Made by a program: the position numbers and the translations under genes. This document shows, in pieces, positions 50,968 to 58,965 of a DNA stretch of 64,000 nt; within the stretch, counting starts at the first letter, position 1, and each line of letters opens with the position of its first letter. This DNA comes from Streptomyces endocoffeicus (GTDB lineage Bacteria > Actinomycetota > Actinomycetes > Streptomycetales > Streptomycetaceae), in assembly GCF_016741935.1 (NCBI RefSeq), contig NZ_JAERRG010000011.1:124001-188000 (forward strand), written 5' to 3'. Below the pieces are notes generated by a model. That model was not told the origin of the DNA. It saw only the letters and a program-made list of their open reading frames with translations, and did no database searches.

Positions 50968-51882
50968 TCATGTCGTGAACATCTCGGGGTGCTCGCGGAC
51001 GTACTCCCGCACCCCGGTCGCGGGCCTTCCCGTGATCGTCTCGATGTCGTCGGTCCTGCGGTCGTAGCGGTTCTCCGCGTGCAGCCGTGCCATCGTGGCG
51101 AGGTGGTCGAAGAGGTGGTCGGGCAGGCCCAGCGCCTTCAGGTCGTGGTTGACCCAGGCCTCGTAGGAGACGTCCACATAGGCGACCGGCCGGCCGAGCG
51201 CGGCGGCGAACTCCTCGGCCATGGTGGTCATGTCGGCCGAGGCCGGGCCGGTCAGGTGGTAGGTCCTGCCGATGTGCGAGGAGGGGTCCACCAGGATCGC
51301 CGCCACCACCGCGGCGACGTCCCGCGCCGCGACCGGGGAGGTGCGCCCGGTGCCGAACGGCAGCCGGATCGTGCCCTCCTCCGCGATGGAGCGGTACGCG
51401 AAGGTCGTGAAGAGCGGATTCTCCATGAAGACGGTGGGCCGGAGGTGGGTGACGGGCAGCCCGGACCAGTTGAGCGCCTGTTCGGCCAGCCAGTGCTCCC
51501 GCTGCTGCGTCGACTCCGAGGTGCTGGTGAGATCCATCTGGGAGACCGTCATCTGCGACATGTTGACCAGCGCGTCCAGCCGCGCGTAGTCGCGGGCGAC
51601 CGCCGCCGTGGTCATCGTGGCCTCCAGATACTTCGGCGAGACGCTCATGCCGAAGTACATCCGCCCGCAGCCGTCCAGCACGCGGGCCACATCGGGGGCG
51701 CGGGTCAGATCGCCCGCCACCACCTCAGCGCCCGTCGCGCGCAGGGCCTCGGCCCGCTCGTCCTCGCGGTGGACCATGGCGCGCACGGGCAGCTCGCGGC
51801 GGCGCAGCTCCTCCACCACGGTGCGGCCGACGGCCCCGACGCTGCCCGCGGCACCGGTCACCAGGATCGGTGGATCGGGCAT
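50968..51882 (-). CDS. NmrA/NAD(P)H-binding protein
   Basis: A 304-residue atypical SDR. It begins PILVTGAAGSVGAVGRTVVEEL. Characteristic blocks are VTHLRPTVFMENPLF, SPVAARDVAAVVAAIL and TYHLTGP. Classical catalytic Tyr/Lys are missing, as in NmrA-type sensors and quinone reductases. The ATG lies 2 bp after the stop of the molybdenum hydroxylase large subunit, so it is the fourth gene of that operon and may handle its product or sense its redox state. A GTG at 51891 would overlap the upstream gene. Confidence 0.85.
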   Translation of the reverse strand: MPDPPILVTGAAGSVGAVGRTVVEELRRRELPVRAMVHREDERAEALRATGAEVVAGDLTRAPDVARVLDGCGRMYFGMSVSPKYLEATMTTAAVARDYARLDALVNMSQMTVSQMDLTSTSESTQQREHWLAEQALNWSGLPVTHLRPTVFMENPLFTTFAYRSIAEEGTIRLPFGTGRTSPVAARDVAAVVAAILVDPSSHIGRTYHLTGPASADMTTMAEEFAAALGRPVAYVDVSYEAWVNHDLKALGLPDHLFDHLATMARLHAENRYDRRTDDIETITGRPATGVREYVREHPEMFTT

Positions 51883-51884
51883 GG

Positions 51885-54017
51885 CTAGCACACCAACTTG
51901 TCGAGGGTGATGGGCAGTTCGCGGATCCGGACACCGGTGGCGTGGTGCACCGCGTTGGCGATGGCCGCGGCGGTGCCCGTGATGCCCACCTCACCGAGGC
52001 CCTTGGCCCCCATGGGGTTGGTGTACGGATCGGACTCGTCCAGCCAGTGGGCCTCGACCGAATGGACATCGGCGGCGGAGGCGATGTGGTACTGGGCGAA
52101 GTCCTGGTTGACCACATGGCCGAACCGCGGGTCGAGCACGCTGTGTTCGTACAGCGCCATCGAGATGCCCTGGGTCATCCCGCCGATCAGCTGGGAGCGG
52201 GCCGTCTTGGGGTTGATGACCCGGCCCACGTCGAACATCCCCAGCAGCCGCGCCACCCGCACCTCGCCGGTGTCCTCGTCCACCCGTACCTCGGCGAACT
52301 GGGCGCCGAAGCTGTGCATCGCGTAGCGCTCGGCCTCCGGATTGCCGCCGGGCAGCTCCGCGGTGACCTCCAGCCCCTCCGCCGGCGCGATACCGCCGTG
52401 CTCGGCCCGCAGCCGGGCCCGCAGCCGGTCCGCCGCCTCCCAGATCGCGGTGCCCCAGCTGTTGATGCCCGCCGAGAACCCGGCGACCGACGCGGCCGGC
52501 AGCGCCGTGTCCCCGATCCGCATCTCCACCTGCCCCACGGGGACGCTCAGCGCGTCCGCGGCGATCTGGGTGAGCGCCGTCCAGGTGCCGGTGCCCACGT
52601 CGGCGGCGGCGATCCGGACCGTGTAGTGGCCGTCCGGGGCGAGCCGGATCGTGGCCGCGTTGCCGGGGAAGCGGGGCGAGGGGTACGTCGAGGCGGCCAC
52701 GCCGGTGCCCACCAGCCAGCGCCCCGCGCGCCGCGACCGGGGGACCGGGTCGCGGTGGTCCCAGCCGGCCCGGCGGGCGCCCTCGCGCAGACAGTCCGTC
52801 AGATGGCGGCTGGAGAACGGCAGCCCGGACTCCGGATGCACCTCCGGCTCATTGCGGATCCGGAACTCCACCGGGTCGAGACCGCACGCGATCGCCATCT
52901 CGTCCAGCGCCGACTCCAGCGCGAACATCCCCTGCGCCTCGCCCGGCGCCCGCATGATCGTCGGCACCGGGACATCCAGCGGGGCCAGCCGGTGGGTGGT
53001 GCGCCGGTGCGGCGCCGCGTACATCAGCCGGGAGCAGACGGCCACCTGCTCCGCGTACCCCTTGGCCTTGGCGGTCTGCTCGATCACCTCGTGGGAGAGC
53101 GCGGTCAGCCTGCCGTCCCGGCCGGCGCCCAGCCGGATCCGCTGGATCGACGCCGGGCGGTAGCCGACCAGGGCGAACATCTGCTGCCGGGTCAGGGTGA
53201 ACTTGACCGGCCGCCGGACCATCCGGGCCGCCATCGCGGCGAGCACGGCGTACGCATGGGGGTAGACCTTCGAGCCGAACGCGCCCCCGACATGCGGGGA
53301 GATCACCCGCACCCGCCCCGGCTCCAGACCCAGCACCCCGGAGATCAGGGCCTGGCTCATGGAGGCGCCCTGGGTGGAGCAGCGCACGATCAGCTCACCG
53401 TCCAGCCAGGTGACCACGGCGGTGTGCGGCTCCATCGGGTTGTTGTGGTACATCGGCGTGGCGTACGTGAGGTCCACCATGATCGGCGAGGCCGCCAGCG
53501 CCGTATCCACGTCCCCGAGCACACTGTCGGCGGGCGAGCCGTCCTGCAGCTCTCCGCCGCCCGAGCCGAAGGCCGCGGCATGCACCGGGGAGCAGAGGTC
53601 GCCGCGGTCGGCGCGCAGCACCACATCGGGGGGCCGGCTCTCGTAGTCCACGCGGACGAGCCCCGCCGCGCGGCGCGCGGTCTCCAGGCTCTCGGCCACC
53701 ACCGCCCCGATGAACTGGCCGCGCCAGGCGACCTCGGCGGACTGCAGCACCGCGAGCTCCGGATCCTCCGGCCGGGTCAGCGTGGGCGCGTTGAGATGGC
53801 TGAGCACGGCCAGCACCCCCGGCTCCGCCTCCGCGAGCGCGCTGTCCACCCCGGTGACCCGCCCGGCGGCGATCGTGGACTGCAGCGGATACAGATAGAC
53901 GGGCTGGTCGAGGGGCCATTCATAGGCGTAGGTGGCGGTGCCGGTGACCTTCTGCACACCGTCGATCCGGTCCATCGGGACGCCGATGGCGCGGGGGCGT
54001 GCCGTGACGTCGCTCAT
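51885..54017 (-). CDS. Molybdenum hydroxylase large subunit (PaoC/xanthine dehydrogenase family)
   Basis: A 710-residue Moco-binding subunit. The N-terminal part reads IGVPMDRIDGVQKVTGTATYAYEW. Later blocks are RVRVISPHVGGAFGSKVYPHAYAVLAAMAA, RAPGEAQGMFALESALDEMA and the active-site Glu in PMGAKGLGEVGITG near the C-terminus. It has no Tat signal and is cytoplasmic. Its ATG overlaps the FAD subunit stop by ATGA. Together the three subunits match the E. coli PaoABC aldehyde oxidase arrangement, so oxidation of aromatic or aliphatic aldehydes is the best guess. No PaoD/XdhC-type chaperone gene is visible nearby. Confidence 0.9.
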   Translation of the reverse strand: MSDVTARPRAIGVPMDRIDGVQKVTGTATYAYEWPLDQPVYLYPLQSTIAAGRVTGVDSALAEAEPGVLAVLSHLNAPTLTRPEDPELAVLQSAEVAWRGQFIGAVVAESLETARRAAGLVRVDYESRPPDVVLRADRGDLCSPVHAAAFGSGGGELQDGSPADSVLGDVDTALAASPIMVDLTYATPMYHNNPMEPHTAVVTWLDGELIVRCSTQGASMSQALISGVLGLEPGRVRVISPHVGGAFGSKVYPHAYAVLAAMAARMVRRPVKFTLTRQQMFALVGYRPASIQRIRLGAGRDGRLTALSHEVIEQTAKAKGYAEQVAVCSRLMYAAPHRRTTHRLAPLDVPVPTIMRAPGEAQGMFALESALDEMAIACGLDPVEFRIRNEPEVHPESGLPFSSRHLTDCLREGARRAGWDHRDPVPRSRRAGRWLVGTGVAASTYPSPRFPGNAATIRLAPDGHYTVRIAAADVGTGTWTALTQIAADALSVPVGQVEMRIGDTALPAASVAGFSAGINSWGTAIWEAADRLRARLRAEHGGIAPAEGLEVTAELPGGNPEAERYAMHSFGAQFAEVRVDEDTGEVRVARLLGMFDVGRVINPKTARSQLIGGMTQGISMALYEHSVLDPRFGHVVNQDFAQYHIASAADVHSVEAHWLDESDPYTNPMGAKGLGEVGITGTAAAIANAVHHATGVRIRELPITLDKLVC

Positions 54018-55003
54018 CGCGCCTCCTCCAGCAGCTCCAGCAGGGTGGCGACCATCGTGTTGCGGGCGAGCGGGACCTTGAAGGCGTTGCCCGCCAGCGG
54101 CCGCGCCGCGGCCAGCTCGGCGGCCGCCGCGTCCACGAAGCTCTCCCGCGTGGCGGGCGCGCCGCGCAGCATCGCCTCGGCCGTGGTGGCCCGCCAGGGC
54201 TTGTGCGCCACCCCGCCCAGCGCGATCGCCACGTCCCGTACCGCCCCGCCGGTGACCTCCAGCGCGGCGGCGACCGAGACCAGCGCGAAGGCGTACGAGG
54301 CGCGGTCGCGCACCTTGCGGTAGCGGGAACGGGTCGCGGAGTGCGGCGGCGGCAGCTCCACCCCGGTGATCAGCTCACCGCGCTCCAGGACGGTGTCGCG
54401 CTCGGGGGTGTCCTCCGGCAGCCGGTGCAGCCGGGTCAGCGGGATCCGCCGCTCGGCGGCCGGGCCGGCCACCGTCACCACCGCGTCCAGCGCGGCCAGC
54501 GCGACGGCCATGTCGGAGGGGTGGGTGGCCACACAGGCGGGGGAGGCGCCCAGGATCGCCATATCGCGCTGATAGCCGTTCACCGCCGAGCAGCCAGAAC
54601 CCGGTATGCGCTTGTTGCAGGGGGTGGTGACGTTCTGGAAGTACGGGCAGCGGGTGCGCTGCAGCAGATTGCCGCCGGTGGTGGCGAGGTTGCGCAGCTG
54701 GCCCGAGGCGCCCGAGAGCAGCGCCTGGGAGAGCACCGGATAGCGCCGCCGGACCCGCGGGTCGGCGGCCAGATCGCTGTTGGGCACCGCCGCCCCGATC
54801 CGCAACCCCCCGTCGGGCAGCTCCTCGATCCGGTCCGAGGTCAGCCGCCGGACGTCGATCAGCACCTCCGGGGTCGTCACCTCCAGCCGCATCAGATCGA
54901 CCAGATTGGTGCCCCCGGCCAGATAGGCCGCCTCGGGTTCCTTCACCAGGGTGGCGACGGCCGCCGGCACCTCATCGGCGCGTTCGTAGCGAAAGGGCTT
55001 CAT
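54014..55003 (-). CDS. Molybdenum hydroxylase FAD subunit with extra Fe-S cysteines (PaoB-like)
   Basis: A 329-residue CO-dehydrogenase-type FAD-binding subunit. The FAD loops are YLAGGTNLVDLMRL and GASGQLRNLATTGGNLLQRTRCPYF. After that comes CNKRIPGSGCSAVNG, an insertion characteristic of PaoB (YagS) that binds an extra [4Fe-4S] cluster. Cys119, Cys129, Cys138 and Cys157 are the candidate ligands. It overlaps both neighbours by 4 bp (ATGA), giving tight translational coupling. The insertion separates it from ordinary xanthine dehydrogenase FAD subunits. Confidence 0.9.
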   Translation of the reverse strand: MKPFRYERADEVPAAVATLVKEPEAAYLAGGTNLVDLMRLEVTTPEVLIDVRRLTSDRIEELPDGGLRIGAAVPNSDLAADPRVRRRYPVLSQALLSGASGQLRNLATTGGNLLQRTRCPYFQNVTTPCNKRIPGSGCSAVNGYQRDMAILGASPACVATHPSDMAVALAALDAVVTVAGPAAERRIPLTRLHRLPEDTPERDTVLERGELITGVELPPPHSATRSRYRKVRDRASYAFALVSVAAALEVTGGAVRDVAIALGGVAHKPWRATTAEAMLRGAPATRESFVDAAAAELAAARPLAGNAFKVPLARNTMVATLLELLEEAR

Positions 55004-55506
55004 CGGTGCGCCACCTCCGCGATCGCCGGGACGATGTTCGCGTACGCGGCGCAGCGGCACAGGTTGCCGCTCATCCGCTCGGCGATCTCCTCGTCGTCGA
55101 GCACCACATCGGTGGCGCCCGGGTCCTTGCTCGCGGCGCTGGGCCAGCCGTTCCGGGCCTCCTGGAGCATTCCGGCCGCGGAGACGATCTGACCGGGTGT
55201 GCAGTAGCCGCACTGGAAGGCGTCATGGGCGATGAACGACCGCTGCAGCGGATGCAGCTCACCGTCGGTGAGCCCGGCCGCCGTGACGATGTCCGCGCCC
55301 TGGTGGGCGACGGCCAGCGCGAGGCAGCCGAGGATCCGGCGGCCGTCGAGCAGCAGGGTGCAGGCGCCGCACTGTCCGTGGTCGCAGCCCTTCTTGGGGC
55401 TGGTGTTCCCCAGCTGTTCGCGCAGGGCGTCCAGCAGCGTCGTACGGGTGTCGACGGTGAGGCGGTGCTCGGTCCCGTCCACCCGGAGCTCGATCTCGAG
55501 GTCCAT
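55000..55506 (-). CDS. Molybdenum hydroxylase 2Fe-2S subunit (PaoA-like)
   Basis: A 168-residue iron-sulfur subunit. The plant-ferredoxin-type cluster uses Cys41, Cys46, Cys49 and Cys61 (KKGCDHGQCGACTLLLDG). The second cluster uses Cys99, Cys102, Cys150 and Cys152 (FQCGYCTPGQ and NLCRCAAY). E. coli PaoA carries a Tat signal; this protein starts directly at MDLEIELRVDG without one, so the complex stays in the cytoplasm. It is the first gene of the operon, and its stop overlaps the FAD subunit start. Confidence 0.93.
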   Translation of the reverse strand: MDLEIELRVDGTEHRLTVDTRTTLLDALREQLGNTSPKKGCDHGQCGACTLLLDGRRILGCLALAVAHQGADIVTAAGLTDGELHPLQRSFIAHDAFQCGYCTPGQIVSAAGMLQEARNGWPSAASKDPGATDVVLDDEEIAERMSGNLCRCAAYANIVPAIAEVAHR

Positions 55507-55686
55507 GATCCCTACCCTTGATCGTCGTCCTTCGGAACGTCACGCGGCACCCCCATTCTCGGACATATGGGCACTGATCGCCCGTTCGGCGGTATGGTCA
55601 CGCCGAAGCTCCGTACCGATACGGGCCGCGGCCCACGCCCGGCCGACACCGGTGGACCAGGCCGCGGCCCGGGGCCAGGACCTCCT

Positions 55687-56343
55687 TCAGGTGCGCTGGA
55701 TCACGGCTTCCAGATGGGGCAGATAGTGGTCCATGCGGTCCCGCTTGGTGAGCAGATACGGGAGGTTCTCCTTGTGCGGAGTCATCAGCAGCGGCACCTG
55801 TTCGCTGACCCGGACGCCGTGCCGCAGCAGCGCGTCCCGCTTCTGGGGGTTGTTGGACAGCAGCCGCACGGAGCGCACCTCGAGGTCGTGCAGCACATCC
55901 GCCGCCACCTTGTAGTCACGGGCGTCCGCCGGCAGGCCGAGGGCGAGGTTGGCCTCGACGGTGTCCAGCCCCTCGGACTGGAGCTTCATCGCCTGGAGCT
56001 TGGCGAGCAGCCCGATCCCGCGTCCCTCGTGGCCCCTCAGATAGACCAGAACGCCCCGGCCTTCGGCCACGATCGCCTTCAGCGCGGCGGACAGCTGGTC
56101 GCCGCACTCGCAGTGACGGGAGCCGAACGCGTCTCCGGTGAGGCACTCGGAATGCAGCCGGGTAAGCGCTTCCTCCCCGCCGACATCGCCGTATACCAGC
56201 GCTATTTGTTCATCACCGCGCACGAGGTCCCGATAGCCGATCGCGAGAAAGTCGCCATGCTTCGTGGCCAGCCGGACATTCACCACTCGTTCGACGCCCG
56301 AGGTCCGGGTGTCGACATCGAACACGCCATCACTTTCTGTCAT
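55687..56343 (-). CDS. ribA: GTP cyclohydrolase II paralogue (probable FAPy-forming type)
   Basis: A 218-residue GTP cyclohydrolase II. The zinc cysteines are Cys67, Cys78 and Cys80 (LHSECLTGDAFGSRHCECGDQL). GTP-binding and catalytic parts are YLRGHEGRGIGL and SVRLLSNNPQKRDAL. At the place of E. coli Tyr105 (IRAYALQ) this protein has Met119 in KLQAMKLQ. From memory, the S. coelicolor paralogue SCO6655 has Met there and stops at the formylated product FAPy. It lacks the RibB domain found in housekeeping RibBA proteins. It is divergent (97 bp) from a creatininase-family gene. This suggests a specialised, non-riboflavin role. Confidence 0.9.
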   Translation of the reverse strand: MTESDGVFDVDTRTSGVERVVNVRLATKHGDFLAIGYRDLVRGDEQIALVYGDVGGEEALTRLHSECLTGDAFGSRHCECGDQLSAALKAIVAEGRGVLVYLRGHEGRGIGLLAKLQAMKLQSEGLDTVEANLALGLPADARDYKVAADVLHDLEVRSVRLLSNNPQKRDALLRHGVRVSEQVPLLMTPHKENLPYLLTKRDRMDHYLPHLEAVIQRT

Positions 56344-56440
56344 GTTCCGATCTTATCTGGAAAACCACCGTCCTTGTACAGGAGAATGAGAAAGCCGCAG
56401 CAACAAGCTGTCCGGCCGACGCATGAAAGGTCCACGAGAT

Positions 56441-57190
56441 ATGAGCGGTTCGGGAACGCGCCCGCAGGCCGGCATGGTGTTGCCGACACGGACGACGGAG
56501 GAAGTGCGGGCCGACCGGCCCGATGCCGCCGTTCTTCCCGTGGGCAGCTTCGAACAACACGGCGCCTTTCTCCCGCTGGTGACCGACACGGTCATCGCCT
56601 GCACGGTCGCGGCCGAGATCGCGGCCGCGTATCCGGTGCTCCAGCTGCCCCCGGTGACGGTCTCCTGCTCCCATGAACACGCCGCCTGGCCAGGGACGGT
56701 GTCGATTTCCGCGGCCACCCTCTACGCCGTGGTCCGCGATATCGCGGACTCACTCAGGCGCTCCGGCATACGCGGTCTGATTCTGGTGAACGGACACGGC
56801 GGAAATTACGTGCTGCGCAACATCGTTCAGGAATCCGCGGGCACCGACTTCCGCATGGCGCTATTCCCCGGGTCGGCCGACTGGGAGGCCGCCAGGACGC
56901 GCGCCGGAGTACGCACCCCGAGCAACAGCGATATGCATGCGGGCGAACTGGAGACATCGATCCTCCTGCATGCCCATCCGGAACTCGTACGGCCCGGTCA
57001 TGAAACCTCCGACTGGATATCCGACGATCGGAAACATCTGCTCACCCTCGGTATGTCCGCCTATACCGAGTCCGGAGTCGTCGGCCGTCCGTCCAGAGCG
57101 TCCGCGGATAAGGGAAAGGAACTCCTGGCCGGGCTCGTCGACTGCTTCGCCGAGTATCTTTCCCTGGTCGGTGCCGAGAAGGAGGCGTGA
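56441..57190 (+). CDS. Creatininase-family hydrolase (candidate FAPy deformylase)
   Basis: A 249-residue metal-dependent amidohydrolase of the creatininase fold. Metal ligands are visible in VLPVGSFEQHGAFLPLVTDT (Glu38, His40, Asp49), in LVNGHGGNYVLRN and in SDMHAGELETS. The archaeal ArfB enzyme of this family removes the formyl group from FAPy, the expected product of the divergent GTP cyclohydrolase. MftE, another member, cleaves a peptide instead. The stop overlaps the start of the RibD-like gene (TGATG). The ATG at 56441 is chosen; an ATG at 56423 adds six residues. Confidence 0.82.
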   Translation: MSGSGTRPQAGMVLPTRTTEEVRADRPDAAVLPVGSFEQHGAFLPLVTDTVIACTVAAEIAAAYPVLQLPPVTVSCSHEHAAWPGTVSISAATLYAVVRDIADSLRRSGIRGLILVNGHGGNYVLRNIVQESAGTDFRMALFPGSADWEAARTRAGVRTPSNSDMHAGELETSILLHAHPELVRPGHETSDWISDDRKHLLTLGMSAYTESGVVGRPSRASADKGKELLAGLVDCFAEYLSLVGAEKEA

Positions 57191-58260
57191 TGACCTTCCT
57201 GGAGACGGAAGAGGCATGGGAGCGGCTGCGCTCCGTCCGGACCGAGGCGGACGCGGGGGCCACCGGTCTGGTCCGGGGCCCGGACGGCCGGTGGCGGTGG
57301 AGCGAGGCCGCCTCGCCGGAGGCCCGGCTCCTGGTCGACCGCTATCTCCCGCTGTGCCTGGCCGGGCCGCGGCTGACCATCGCTCAGCTCGGCCAGAGCC
57401 TGGACGGCTTCATCGCCACCCGCACCGGCGACGCCGACTACGTCACCGGCGAGGAGGACCGCCGCCATCTCCACCGGCTGCGCGCCCTCGCCGACGCGGT
57501 GGTCGTCGGGGCCGGCACCGCCGTCGCGGACGACCCCCAGCTGACCGTGCGCGCCTGCGCGGGCGCCCACCCGGTGCGGGTCGTACTCGATCCGCGCGGA
57601 CGGGTGCCGCTCGACCGACGGGTGTTCACCGATGGCTCAGCTCCGACCCTGTGGGTGGTGGGCACCACCGGTGAGCGCCGGCCGGCGCCGCCGGACGGCG
57701 TGGACGTGCTGACGCTTGACGACCCGGACGACTTTGCCCCCCACCACCTGGTGCGGGCGCTTCGGCGGCGCGGGCTCGGCCGGGTACTCGTCGAGGGCGG
57801 CGGGGTCACCGTGTCGCGCTTCCTGCACACGGGGGCGCTGCACCGGCTCTACGTCACCGTGGCCCCGGTCCTGCTCGGCGACGGCATCCCCGGGCTGCGC
57901 TTCGACGGGACGACGGTCATGCGGAACGCGCTCCGCCCGCCGGTCCGCCGCGACACCCTCGGCGAGGACACCCTCTTCGAACTCGACCTGTCGGCCGCCT
58001 TCGAACCCGGCCCGTCGGCCCCGCAGCCGGCCACACCACTGGACGGCCAGCACCACGACACCGGGGAGGCTCGCGGCGAAGGTGAGCACCCCGTAGACCA
58101 CGGCCACGGTCAGCCCCTGGCTCGCGCCCAGGCCCGCGGCGCCGAAGGCCCAGGCGGTCACGCCCTCGCGGGGGCCCCAGCCGCCGACGTTCAGCGGCAG
58201 GGCCATGGCGATCAGGGCGAGCACCATCAGGGGCAGCAGCTCGGTCAGCGGGGCGTCTGA
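57190..58260 (+). CDS. RibD C-terminal-type pyrimidine reductase with antisense tail
   Basis: A 356-residue frame. Residues 1-60 are a poorly conserved extension. About 62-275 form the RibD reductase domain (RLTIAQLGQSLDGFIATRTGDADYVTGEED, AVVVGAGTAVADDPQLTVR, GRVLVEGGGVTVSRFL), a dihydrofolate-reductase fold using NADPH. There is no deaminase domain. It would reduce the ribosylamino-pyrimidine to the ribitylamino form. After LFELDLSAAFE (about residue 275) the frame runs on for 80 residues antisense to the facing flippase gene, with no conserved features. Both facing genes have apparently lost their stops. The start overlaps the creatininase stop by one base, with GGAGG 4 nt upstream. Confidence 0.82.
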   Translation: MTFLETEEAWERLRSVRTEADAGATGLVRGPDGRWRWSEAASPEARLLVDRYLPLCLAGPRLTIAQLGQSLDGFIATRTGDADYVTGEEDRRHLHRLRALADAVVVGAGTAVADDPQLTVRACAGAHPVRVVLDPRGRVPLDRRVFTDGSAPTLWVVGTTGERRPAPPDGVDVLTLDDPDDFAPHHLVRALRRRGLGRVLVEGGGVTVSRFLHTGALHRLYVTVAPVLLGDGIPGLRFDGTTVMRNALRPPVRRDTLGEDTLFELDLSAAFEPGPSAPQPATPLDGQHHDTGEARGEGEHPVDHGHGQPLARAQARGAEGPGGHALAGAPAADVQRQGHGDQGEHHQGQQLGQRGV

Positions 58261-58965
58261 CCCCGCCACCCGCGCGGCCAGGACGAACGTCGTCAGATGC
58301 CCGGCCAGCACCACCACCGAGGAGATCACCACCCCCGGCCAGCTGCCCCGGGCCAGCAGCCCGCGGCGCGCCTCCAGGAGCGCGCCGCGGACCGCGCCCC
58401 GCCGCCGTCCGGCCACCGGCGCCGCACGGCGGCGGCGCCGGACGGCCACCACCGCGAGGAGCGACAGGACGCACACCGCGGCCAGTGCCCCGGCCGTGGC
58501 CGGTCCGCCGAACAGCCGACCGGTGTGTTCCAGCGCCAGCGAGGGGTGGGCCAGCAGGATCGCCACCCCCACCGCGAGCAGCACCACCTGGCCCGCGACC
58601 CGCTCCAGCACCACCGCGCGCACACCCCGGCCGACATCGCCCGCGTCCCGCCCGTGCCGCACCGCGCGGTGCACATCGCCGAGCACCCCGCCGGGCAGCG
58701 CGGCGTTGAGGAACAGCGCGCGGTAGTAGTCGGCGACGGCCGGGCCCAGCGGCAGCCGGATCCGCAGCCCCCGCGCCACCAGACACCAGCGCCAGGCGCT
58801 GAAGACCGTGGTGAGCAGGCCGAGGCCGACCGCCGCCAGCAGGGTGAGCCCGTCGATGGTGCGCAAGCCGTCCACGAAGGCCCCGGTGCCCAGCCGCCAC
58901 AGCACCACCCCGAGGATGGCGACGCCCGCGGCCGCCCCGAGCCGGGCCCGCAGCGCGCCGGTCAC
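57637..58965 (-). CDS. Lysylphosphatidylglycerol-synthase-like (LPG synthase TM/flippase) protein with antisense tail
   Basis: A 442-codon frame. Residues 1-320 are a polytopic membrane protein with about eight helices. The family blocks are FSAWRWCLVARGLRIRLPLG, YYRALFLNAALPGGVLGDVHRAVRHG and ALPLNVGGWGPREGVTAWAF. This is the PF03706-type domain without the synthase part, common in lipid-linked glycan clusters. From about 58005 downwards the frame is antisense to the RibD-like gene (about 120 residues), with no sign of membrane segments or conservation. The GTG at 58965 overlaps the methyltransferase stop (GTGA). The natural C-terminus probably lay near RLRGRRAGF. Confidence 0.78.
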   Translation of the reverse strand: MTGALRARLGAAAGVAILGVVLWRLGTGAFVDGLRTIDGLTLLAAVGLGLLTTVFSAWRWCLVARGLRIRLPLGPAVADYYRALFLNAALPGGVLGDVHRAVRHGRDAGDVGRGVRAVVLERVAGQVVLLAVGVAILLAHPSLALEHTGRLFGGPATAGALAAVCVLSLLAVVAVRRRRRAAPVAGRRRGAVRGALLEARRGLLARGSWPGVVISSVVVLAGHLTTFVLAARVAGSDAPLTELLPLMVLALIAMALPLNVGGWGPREGVTAWAFGAAGLGASQGLTVAVVYGVLTFAASLPGVVVLAVQWCGRLRGRRAGFEGGRQVEFEEGVLAEGVAADRRAERVPHDRRPVEAQPGDAVAEQDRGHGDVEPVQRPRVQEARHGDPAALDEYPAEPAPPKRPHQVVGGKVVRVVKRQHVHAVRRRRPALTGGAHHPQGRS

